From: Sphingomonadales bacterium
GTDB lineage: Bacteria; Pseudomonadota; Alphaproteobacteria; Sphingomonadales; Sphingomonadaceae
DNA: 56,074 bases
Assembly (NCBI GenBank): GCA_025362295.1
Contig: JANYGX010000006.1
Coordinates: forward strand, 1-56,074
Direction: 5' to 3'
In this document: piece by piece, positions 46,277 to 53,428 of the stretch
Layout: each line of letters starts with the position of its first letter
Numbering within the stretch: position 1 is the first letter of the stretch
Program-made: the position numbers and the translations under genes
The notes under the pieces: model-generated
The model's database searches: none
Told to the model about the DNA's origin: nothing
Seen by the model: the letters and a program-made list of their open reading frames with translations, nothing else

Positions 46277-47797
46277 TTAATGCGCTGCGCTGCTGAGCTT
46301 GCCTTTTGATGCCGGGGCAAACCAGATCAGCAGCCCGCCGGCAAAAAACACCAGCGCAGAAAGCTGGAAAACACGGTTGGTCGAGAGCATGATGCTCTGG
46401 ATATTAACAATATAATCGAGCTGGCTAACCGCCTGATCATGGCTGTAGCCAGCCTTCCCCAACTGGTCGATGGTTGCTTGCGCATTGTTGATGGTATCGA
46501 CCAGTGCGCCTTTTTTTACTGTCGCCATATTATCCCAGTAGGTGGTGGCAACCGAGGTGCCAAACGCGCCGCCAAGCGTGCGGACGAACGACAGCAACCC
46601 AGCGGCCGAGGCCGTTTCATGCGATGGAATGGGAGCAAGACAAATAATCGTCGATGGAATAAAAAACAGCGGGAAGCCGATACCCTGCAGCAAGTTCCAG
46701 CGCGCAATCTGCCACATGGTCATGTCAGTTTCAAACGTGCCGCGCATGTAGGTCACAAAACCGAACCATAACATGCCAATGCACATAAAGGCTCTGGCAT
46801 CATATTTGCCAGTGCCCAGCACACGGCCGATAATCGGGGCCATAATCAAAGCAAAAACACCGTTGAGGGCAATCACCTCGCCCGCTGAGGTGGCGCTGTA
46901 GCCCATACCTGATTGCAGCCACAGCGGCAGGATAACGATACCGGATAAAAAGCCGCCGTAGCCGATGCTCATGGTAACGCCGCCAGCGCTAAAGGCGCGG
47001 TAGCGGAAAATGCGCAAATCCACAATCGGGTGATCGTCAGTCAATTCCCAGATCACAAAGGAGACAAAACCAATTGCCGCTGTGATCGCCAGCATGACAA
47101 TTGTGGTGGAGTTGAACCAGTCGAGCTCCCGGCCCTTATCGAGCATCATTTGCAGCGCCCCGATCCAGATCACCATCAGCACAAAGCCAATATAATCGAT
47201 CGGGTCGCGGTGAAGTTTTGTTTCACGCTCGCGCAAAATCTGCCAACCGGCAAAGGCACAAATCGCTGTTATGGGCATGTTGATAAAAAACACCCATGGC
47301 CAGCCGATGCCGTCACATATATGCCCACCAAGAATAGGCCCTGCTGTTGGGGCGACAAGCGTTGTCATCGCCCAGATGCCGGTGGCCGCTGCAAGTTTTT
47401 CTTTGGGGTATATGCTCAGCAGCAAGGTCTGTGACATCGGCATCAATGGCCCGCCGGCAAGGCCCTGCAACACTCGGAACGCCACCAGCATGGGGAGTGA
47501 TGTGGCAAAGCCGCACAAGCCGGAAAACAAGCCAAACAACAACAGGCTGGTGACAAACACATGCACCGTACCAAACCGCCGCGACAACCAGCCGGACAGC
47601 GGCACGGTGATGGCTTCCGCCACGGCATAGGAGGTGATCACCCATGTGCCCTGATTGGGCGATACGCCGAGGCCACCAGCGATATTGGGCACCGAGACAT
47701 TGCAAATGGTGATGTCGAGCACGACAAAAAAGTTGGCCAGCGCAAGCACGGCACTTGCGGCAAACAACTTAGAGCCGGTAAGGGGGGTATTGCTCAC
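46277..47797 (-). CDS. emrB: Multidrug efflux MFS permease, EmrB/DHA2 family
   Basis: A 506-residue, 14-helix proton-drug antiporter. It starts in NFFVVLDITICNVSVPNIAGGLG, a DHA2 signature, and has GWLSRRFG and RVLQGLAGGPLMPMSQTLL. It works with the EmrA adaptor and the outer membrane NodT-type protein encoded upstream. The start I prefer is GTG at 47797, with AGGGG 7 bp before it; a TTG at 47815 is the alternative. Confidence 0.94.
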   Translation of the reverse strand: MSNTPLTGSKLFAASAVLALANFFVVLDITICNVSVPNIAGGLGVSPNQGTWVITSYAVAEAITVPLSGWLSRRFGTVHVFVTSLLLFGLFSGLCGFATSLPMLVAFRVLQGLAGGPLMPMSQTLLLSIYPKEKLAAATGIWAMTTLVAPTAGPILGGHICDGIGWPWVFFINMPITAICAFAGWQILRERETKLHRDPIDYIGFVLMVIWIGALQMMLDKGRELDWFNSTTIVMLAITAAIGFVSFVIWELTDDHPIVDLRIFRYRAFSAGGVTMSIGYGGFLSGIVILPLWLQSGMGYSATSAGEVIALNGVFALIMAPIIGRVLGTGKYDARAFMCIGMLWFGFVTYMRGTFETDMTMWQIARWNLLQGIGFPLFFIPSTIICLAPIPSHETASAAGLLSFVRTLGGAFGTSVATTYWDNMATVKKGALVDTINNAQATIDQLGKAGYSHDQAVSQLDYIVNIQSIMLSTNRVFQLSALVFFAGGLLIWFAPASKGKLSSAAH

Positions 47798-47834
47798 CGT
47801 CAAACCCCTCGCCAAGCTTTGCTAAGCAACACCC

Positions 47835-49028
47835 TCATTTGCCGCCTGTTGTCGTATCAACCGTCACATTCATCGATAAGCCAACACGCAGCGGATGTTT
47901 TGTCAGCATTTCGGGATCGAGCACAATCCGCACGGGCACGCGCTGCACAACCTTGATCCAGTTGCCCGACGCATTCTGTGCCGGAATGATGGAAAAGGCC
48001 GAACCGGTGCCACCGGCAAGGCCAGCCACCGTGCCCTTGTATGCCACATCATTGCCATACAGATCAGCCGTCAAGGTCACGTGCTGACCCGGCAAAACCT
48101 TGCGCAACTGGCTTTCCTTGAAGTTTGCGTCCACATAAACTTTATCAATGGGCACAATGGTCATCAGCTGTGTGCCGGCCTGCACACGCTGGCCAAGCTG
48201 CACCTGACGCCGCGCCACCACGCCAGCGATGGGTGCCCGCACGGTGCACCGCGCGACATCAAGCTCGGCCTGGTTGACTTTAGCACGTGCCACAGCCACT
48301 TCTGGGTTGCTGCTGATGCTGGTACCTTCGACCAGCGCCCTGTTGACCTTGAGTTGCCCCTGGGCCGTGCTGCGATTGGCGGCTGCCTGCGCAAGGCCGG
48401 CTCTCGAACCAGCAACCATGGCGCGGGCGGCACTTGCCGCCGCTTCGGCGCTGCGCAAACCCGCTTTGGCATTGGAGAGTTCCTCGCCAGAAACCGCACC
48501 CGAAGCGGCAAGGGCCTGCCGTCGTTTCAAATCCAGCCGCGCCCGATCCGCATCGGACGTTGCACGTTCAAGACTTGCGTTGACATTGTCCACATCAGCT
48601 TGGGCTTTGGTGATGTCAGCATCTCGCGCGGCAATCTGTGCATTGAGCGATGAGTCTGTGGCAAAATACTGTCGCACCTTGCGCTCGGCCCGGCTGCGCT
48701 CGGCGGTGGCTTCTGCCAGTGCCAGTTCGGCATCCGTGCCATCGATAACCGCCAGCACATCGCCTTTTTGAACGTGCTGGGTATCCATGACCGGCACGGC
48801 CACGACGGGACCAGAGACCAGCGGTGTGATGCTGGCAACCTCGGCGCCAACATAGGCGTTGTCTGTGGTTATACGGGTCGAACCGATGAAGTAATACCAT
48901 ATGGCGTAGACCAGCCCCAGCACCACAAGCACGCTGCCAAATGCAATAAACAGCTTGCGGCGCTTGGATGGGCTGGACGGCCGTGTTGCGTTCGTCTCGG
49001 GAGCTAGTCTTGCATCTTGATCAGCCAT
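47835..49028 (-). CDS. emrA: Membrane fusion protein EmrA (HlyD family)
   Basis: A 397-residue periplasmic adaptor. An N-terminal membrane helix (KLFIAFGSVLVVLGLVYAIW) is followed by TRITTDNAYVGAEVASITPLV, the biotinyl-lipoyl half-domain, a long Ala-rich coiled coil (about 100-220) and CTVRAPIAGVVARRQVQLGQ. It bridges EmrB and the outer membrane channel. I start at the ATG at 49028, 8 bp after AAAGGA; it overlaps the outer membrane gene by 8 bp. An ATG three codons earlier sits inside the ribosome site. Confidence 0.94.
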   Translation of the reverse strand: MADQDARLAPETNATRPSSPSKRRKLFIAFGSVLVVLGLVYAIWYYFIGSTRITTDNAYVGAEVASITPLVSGPVVAVPVMDTQHVQKGDVLAVIDGTDAELALAEATAERSRAERKVRQYFATDSSLNAQIAARDADITKAQADVDNVNASLERATSDADRARLDLKRRQALAASGAVSGEELSNAKAGLRSAEAAASAARAMVAGSRAGLAQAAANRSTAQGQLKVNRALVEGTSISSNPEVAVARAKVNQAELDVARCTVRAPIAGVVARRQVQLGQRVQAGTQLMTIVPIDKVYVDANFKESQLRKVLPGQHVTLTADLYGNDVAYKGTVAGLAGGTGSAFSIIPAQNASGNWIKVVQRVPVRIVLDPEMLTKHPLRVGLSMNVTVDTTTGGK

Positions 49029-50493
49029 GGGGTGCATCCTTTATGTCAGACGATACTGTTTGTGGTGGCGCGCTGGTGTAGCCACCGCCCAGCGCTCGAA
49101 CCAGCGCCACATCAAGGGTGAAGGCACGGCTTTCAAGATCGGCAAGCAAGCGCTTTGCTGTCACCACCAGATCTTCGGCATTAAGCACGGTGATAAATGG
49201 GGCCAGGCCGCCTTCGTAGCGCAGTTTGGCAATGCGGTAAGCGTCGCTTGCTGCAGCAACACCAGCGCGTCCGCCATCAAGCCTTTTGCCAAGCGCCCGT
49301 TCGCTGGTCAGCACATCGGCAACTTCCTTAAGTGCTCTTACCACCGTGCCGTTATACGTCGCCACAGCGTCCGCGTAGCTGGCTTCGGCGCCGCGATACT
49401 GGCCGCGCAGACGTCCGCCATCAAAAATCGGCAAATGAATGGCCGAACCAACACTGCCGATGCCGGAACCGGAGGCAAACAAATCTTTGAGAAACAGCGA
49501 TTGCACACCGATGAACGCAACCAGATTCACATTCGGATAAAATGCCGCCTTTGCGACCTTAATGCGTTTGCCGTTCGCCTCGACCCGCAGCCGGCTGGCA
49601 ACGATATCAGCGCGCCTGCCAACCAGATCGGCGGCCAGTGTGGTTGGCACACCATAGGCCTTGATTTTGGCCTGCACTGGCCGTGTGATGGCAAGGCCGC
49701 GATCCGGACCGGCACCCAGCAGCAGGGCAATCGCATTGCGGGTGAGGCCAATGGTTTCATCAACGCTGCTAAGCTCTGAGCGCGATGTCCAAAGGGCAGC
49801 CTCCGATTGCCGGACAGCGCCCAGATTTTCCAAACCACGCCGTTGCCGATTAGCCAGCAGATCGTGCGTCTGACTGCGAATTTTGACTGCCTCAAGGGCG
49901 GCATCGCGGTCCGCGTACAAACGCGCGAGATCAGCATAAGTGGCAGCAACCGCTGTGGACAAGCTGAGCGCTGCTTGCGCCCGGTCTGCCCCGGCAGCGG
50001 CCGCATCTGTGGTCGCTGCGGCATAAGCGGCGCGGTTCTTGCCCCAGAAATCAATCTCGTAGCTCAAGTCCAGCGTTGAGCGACCAGCATCGTTATAACC
50101 CTGCGGGATAAACTGTGGCGGAAAGCCCAAATTGGCGGTTTGCTTTTGCGTCTCGACAGACGCATTGCCCCCAAGTTGCGGCAGAAGAGCCGCGCGCTCG
50201 ACAGCGGCGGCGGCCTGAGCGCGGCGAAAGCGGGCCTCTACCGCCGCAAGGTCAGGGGCATTGAGCAAAGCTTCATCCACAAGGGCGGTGAGCTGCGGGT
50301 CTTCGTAGGTTAGCCACCAACGGGCTGTCGGCCACGCCGCGGTAGGTCCCACAAAACTCTCGGCAGTACCGAAGTGCTGCAGAGCCGCGGGAGCTGGGCG
50401 GGACACACCGGCAGGCAGGCTTGCGCAAGCGACCATAAGTGCCGATATTGGTGCGAATGCCAAAAGCCATTTAGACCGACTCACCTTTGTCAT
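49021..50493 (-). CDS. Outer membrane efflux lipoprotein, NodT/TolC family
   Basis: A 490-residue TolC-like channel with a lipoprotein signal (KWLLAFAPISALMVAC, Cys as lipid anchor). ARWWLTYEDPQLTALVDEAL and SYEIDFWGKNRAAY are typical of NodT-type proteins, and two long helical repeats follow. It heads the operon nodT-emrA-emrB and completes a tripartite exporter. The chosen ATG at 50493 lies inside the inverted end of a 43-bp repeat (50489-50531), so this repeat supplies the start codon. The frame is open further upstream, but those codons do not look like a signal peptide. Confidence 0.92.
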   Translation of the reverse strand: MTKVSRSKWLLAFAPISALMVACASLPAGVSRPAPAALQHFGTAESFVGPTAAWPTARWWLTYEDPQLTALVDEALLNAPDLAAVEARFRRAQAAAAVERAALLPQLGGNASVETQKQTANLGFPPQFIPQGYNDAGRSTLDLSYEIDFWGKNRAAYAAATTDAAAAGADRAQAALSLSTAVAATYADLARLYADRDAALEAVKIRSQTHDLLANRQRRGLENLGAVRQSEAALWTSRSELSSVDETIGLTRNAIALLLGAGPDRGLAITRPVQAKIKAYGVPTTLAADLVGRRADIVASRLRVEANGKRIKVAKAAFYPNVNLVAFIGVQSLFLKDLFASGSGIGSVGSAIHLPIFDGGRLRGQYRGAEASYADAVATYNGTVVRALKEVADVLTSERALGKRLDGGRAGVAAASDAYRIAKLRYEGGLAPFITVLNAEDLVVTAKRLLADLESRAFTLDVALVRALGGGYTSAPPQTVSSDIKDAPHG

Positions 50494-50531
50494 CCCAGCA
50501 AAAAGTGCCTTCCAGCCTTCGCTAGGATGAC
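50489..50531. repeat. 43-bp terminal-inverted repeat overlapping the start of the efflux operon
   Basis: The ends are GTCATCCCAGC and, inverted, GTCATCCTAGC (10 of 11 match). The inner right side contains CCAGCCTTCGCTAGG. The ends match those of the 96-bp repeat at 25513-25608 (GTCATTCC type), so both belong to one family. Its left end contains the ATG of the outer membrane lipoprotein gene. Confidence 0.65.
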
Positions 50532-50650
50532 GGTCAGAGGGGCTATTATGCGCAAATGAATGGGTCTTCTGGCATAACATGAAGATTATGTTCAGATTTT
50601 TGAAGAATCGAAGCAGTAATGTCACGACAAAAACCCTTTCATTATTAATA

Positions 50651-50677
50651 TTGACCGTACCGTATGGTTATTATATA
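50651..50677 (+). promoter_or_regulatory. Probable tetR promoter
   Basis: TTGACC at 50651-50656 could serve as -35, with TATATA at 50672-50677 (15-bp spacing) or the overlapping TATAGC at 50674 (17-bp spacing) as -10. The operator dyad 50654-50668 overlaps it, which implies autorepression. Confidence 0.45.
50654..50668. promoter_or_regulatory. TetR operator: 15-bp dyad ACCnTACnGTAnGGT
   Basis: ACCGTACCGTATGGT is a palindrome in 12 of 15 positions; only the centre base and one symmetric pair differ. It lies between the divergent tetR gene and efflux operon and overlaps both predicted promoters. This is a typical TetR-family operator position and size. Confidence 0.7.
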
Positions 50678-50700
50678 GCGGACGGTGTGTTTGAAGTCAA
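50672..50700 (-). promoter_or_regulatory. Probable promoter of the efflux operon
   Basis: On the minus strand TTGACT (50695-50700) is followed after 17 bp by TATATA (50672-50677), a near-consensus sigma-70 promoter. The -10 is shared with the opposing tetR promoter, and the transcript would begin inside the operator. The leader to the ATG at 50493 would be about 170 nt. Confidence 0.6.
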
Positions 50701-50744
50701 GGCAAGAATTAACCTTAAATCAATATCTGGATCAAAATGTCGTG

Positions 50745-51401
50745 ATGATAACCCCTGACTCGTCTCACATTGGTGTCGGTTCAACAGTGGCTGAAACCCG
50801 CGCTGACCGGCGCCGCCACGAGATACTGGCAATCGCTGGACAAATGTTTTTGGAGCATGGCTATGCCGACACATCCATGTCCGCCATCGCTGCCCGGCTC
50901 GGTGGATCGAAAGGCACACTCTACAACTATTTTGCTTCAAAAGAGCTTCTATTTGCCGCTTTTGTACAAGAGTTTTGTCAAAAATTTGCTGGTGACCTGT
51001 TTGGTTTTACCTACTCCAGCGTCACGCTGGCTGACACGCTGACAGGGTTTGGCGAACGTTTTATCCGGTTGCTTTTATCAGATAATGCCCGCCGCATTAA
51101 TCGATTGATCGTTGCCGAAACAGAACGTTTTCCCGAACTCGGGCGCATGTTCTATGATGCTGGTCCGCGCGTTGGTATAGAAAAACTCGGGAGCCTCTTG
51201 CAACGTCAGATGGACAGTGGCCAACTTAAAGCTGTCGATGCCCGGATGGCCGCCCAGCACTTTATTGGCTTGCTGCACCCGGCGGCTGACCATGTGCGCA
51301 TTTTCAATTTGTCAGCGACACTCTCGGACACCGAGATCAAAACATATGTTGTGGCCGCCGTGGATTTGTTTTTATACGGTCTCACAGTTTCTCAAAGTTA
51401 G
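50745..51401 (+). CDS. TetR family transcriptional repressor
   Basis: A 218-residue regulator with an N-terminal helix-turn-helix (RRHEILAIAGQMFLEHGYADTS...IAARLGGSKGTLYNYFASKELL, residues 23-70) and a larger ligand-binding part. It is divergent from the EmrAB-NodT operon with an operator between them, so it very likely represses that pump and itself until an inducer binds. The start is uncertain: ATG at 50745 is used; a GTG at 50685 lies 8 bp after the TATATA box and could be a leaderless start. Confidence 0.9.
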   Translation: MITPDSSHIGVGSTVAETRADRRRHEILAIAGQMFLEHGYADTSMSAIAARLGGSKGTLYNYFASKELLFAAFVQEFCQKFAGDLFGFTYSSVTLADTLTGFGERFIRLLLSDNARRINRLIVAETERFPELGRMFYDAGPRVGIEKLGSLLQRQMDSGQLKAVDARMAAQHFIGLLHPAADHVRIFNLSATLSDTEIKTYVVAAVDLFLYGLTVSQS

Positions 51402-51410
51402 GTATAATGT

Positions 51411-52178
51411 ATGAAGCGATTTTATGCAGCCTTGTGCGCAACACTGCTTGCCGGCCTTGCCTTGCAGGCAACAGCCGCCACCGAGCCCTTAACAGTCTAT
51501 GCCGCCAGCTCGCTCACCAATGTGATGCAGGATATTGCATCAGATTATACTAAAGACACAGGTGTTGCCGTCAGATTTTCATTTGCTGCAAGTTCAACCC
51601 TGGCCCGGCAGATCGAGGCTGGGGCACCAGCGGATGTTTTTATATCCGCTGACGAGGAATGGATGGATTATCTGCAACAAAAAGCCCGCATTGAAACGGC
51701 CAGCCGTCAGATCATTGCCGGCAACCGGCTGGCGCTGATTGCCGCAAAAAATATTAAAACCAATCTTAAAATTTCAAAAGGCTTTGCCCTCAAAGCAGCG
51801 CTTGGCAAAATCGGTCGCCTTGCCATGGCTGATCCCGCATCTGTACCAGCGGGTCGCTATGCCAAAGCCGCGCTGGGTTATTTCGGCGTCTGGGCAGATG
51901 TTGAACAGCACACACTGCCAATGGAAAATGTGCGCGCGGCTCTCCTCGTGGTCGAGCGCGGCGAAGCACCGTTCGGGATCGTTTACAAAACGGACGCGAC
52001 AATCGATGCCGGTGTAACCGTGGTTGATATCTTTCCCGAAACCTCACACCCGAAAATTATGTATCCGGCAGCCGTTGTCAAAGGCGCCAAAACCAGTGCC
52101 GGCACGTTTTTAAAGTATATACGCAGCGCAAAAGCAGCAGCGCTGTTTCAGCGCTATGGGTTTTCAAACTATCACTGA
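51411..52178 (+). CDS. modA: Molybdate-binding protein ModA (orphan)
   Basis: A 255-residue periplasmic binding protein with a signal peptide (RFYAALCATLLAGLALQATA). LTVYAASSLTNVMQDIA, RFSFAASSTLARQIEAGAPADVFISADEEWM and APFGIVYKTDA fit ModA, with Ser/Ala residues for oxyanion binding. It normally works with ModB and ModC, but neither is nearby; instead it follows tetR by 9 bp and its end overlaps a convergent rhomboid gene by 15 bp. It could serve a distant permease or have another ligand. Confidence 0.88.
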   Translation: MKRFYAALCATLLAGLALQATAATEPLTVYAASSLTNVMQDIASDYTKDTGVAVRFSFAASSTLARQIEAGAPADVFISADEEWMDYLQQKARIETASRQIIAGNRLALIAAKNIKTNLKISKGFALKAALGKIGRLAMADPASVPAGRYAKAALGYFGVWADVEQHTLPMENVRAALLVVERGEAPFGIVYKTDATIDAGVTVVDIFPETSHPKIMYPAAVVKGAKTSAGTFLKYIRSAKAAALFQRYGFSNYH

Positions 52179-52799
52179 GTGTTGTGGTACCATGAACCTT
52201 GCACACATCAGACCAGCGATAAACCCGCCGATATGAGCCCAGACAGCAATACCGGTTGCCATATCGCTGTTGTTCATCACCAAACCTGTCAGCAGCTGTA
52301 TGCCAAGCCACATGGCCAGAAACCAGAGTGTCCTCAGCCAGCGGCCAGAGACGACACGGCCAAAAATAATTTTATCAGCCACCACAGTATTGGAAAACAA
52401 CATCAGATACAGTGCAAAAATACCGGAGATTGCACCACTTGCGCCAATCACCGGGGCAAGGCTGCCGGTATCGCTCAGCCAATGGGCAAGGCTACCGACA
52501 ACACCGCTGACAAGATAGGCCAGTAAAAAACGCCTGGAGCCAATCACACTTTCAACTGGACGACCAACAATCCACAAAAAAAGACCGTTGGCACCCAGAT
52601 GCAAAAAATTAATATGTATAAAAAGCGATGTGAGAAGGGTTACAAGTTCAGTCTTTGGTCCGCCACCAAACACGATGCCACTCAACCGGGCCGGAACGAA
52701 AGCGCTCGTGCTGGTCAACCATAGCAAAAACTTCTCAGAGAATAACCAGTGCTCGCCAAGCACTGTCAGGCAATACAACACACTGCAAACAGCCAGCAC
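52164..52799 (-). CDS. Rhomboid family intramembrane serine protease
   Basis: A 211-residue protein with six or so membrane helices. The catalytic Ser121 is in VIGASGAISGIFAL and His189 in AVWAHIGGFIAGL; FIHINFLHLGANGLFLWIVG is the conserved N-terminal part with the HxxxN-like segment. These proteases cut membrane proteins within the bilayer. The gene lies between modA (convergent) and greA (32 bp upstream on the same strand). Confidence 0.9.
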   Translation of the reverse strand: MLAVCSVLYCLTVLGEHWLFSEKFLLWLTSTSAFVPARLSGIVFGGGPKTELVTLLTSLFIHINFLHLGANGLFLWIVGRPVESVIGSRRFLLAYLVSGVVGSLAHWLSDTGSLAPVIGASGAISGIFALYLMLFSNTVVADKIIFGRVVSGRWLRTLWFLAMWLGIQLLTGLVMNNSDMATGIAVWAHIGGFIAGLMCARFMVPQHSVIV

Positions 52800-52831
52800 T
52801 ATCCAAGTAACGGGTGTGGAAAAGGTGTGCT

Positions 52832-53311
52832 TTATTTGAATTCCAGCTTCTTGATGTGATAATATTTCTCGCCGCTTGGTGTCACCACTTCAACCTCTTC
52901 GCCTTTCTTGCGGCCGATCAAGGCACGGCCCAAAGGCGATGAAAAAGAAATGCGTCCGATTTTGGCATCGGCCTCATCGACACCTACAATCTGATACACA
53001 TATTTTTTCTTGTCTTCGTCCTCAAGCTGAACTGTCGCACCGAAGGTCACCTTGTCACCGGACAGCGTGGTCGGATCGATCACTTGCGAACGGCCGAGCT
53101 TGTCTTCGATCTCGATGATCTGCTGCTCGATCTGGCCCTGCTGTTCTTTGGCCGCATGATACTCAGCGTTCTCGGAGAGATCGCCGTGTGCCCGCGCTTC
53201 TTCAATCGCTTCCACAACGGCTGGCCGATCGATGGATTTAAGCCGTGTCAACGTTGCTTGCAGCCGATCAAAACCCTCTTGCAGCATCGGCACTTTATCA
53301 GTTGTTGCCAT
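52832..53311 (-). CDS. greA: Transcription elongation factor GreA
   Basis: A 159-residue factor that restarts stalled RNA polymerase by stimulating transcript cleavage. The N-terminal coiled coil holds [20 protein letters not shown] with the acidic tip (DLSENAEY), and the FKBP-like end has [20 protein letters not shown]. The ATG at 53311 is 7 bp after AAAGGA; a start two codons earlier would overlap that site. It lies downstream of carB on the same strand, a usual alphaproteobacterial order. Confidence 0.97.
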   Translation of the reverse strand: MATTDKVPMLQEGFDRLQATLTRLKSIDRPAVVEAIEEARAHGDLSENAEYHAAKEQQGQIEQQIIEIEDKLGRSQVIDPTTLSGDKVTFGATVQLEDEDKKKYVYQIVGVDEADAKIGRISFSSPLGRALIGRKKGEEVEVVTPSGEKYYHIKKLEFK

Positions 53312-53428
53312 GGTCAAATCCTTTTCTTCAGCGTCCCTGCCTTAAGGGGGTCTCGGTTAAAAACAAAAAACGATGGAGTCGGGCAACGTCTTGCTGCCTG
53401 GCGCCACCGCTCCTTTTGGGAGAATCTT

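Noticed and set aside
46138-46320. 61-residue extension of homoserine dehydrogenase
   Set aside because: It is low-complexity, runs through a terminator-like hairpin and into the end of emrB; a good ribosome site precedes the ATG at 46137.
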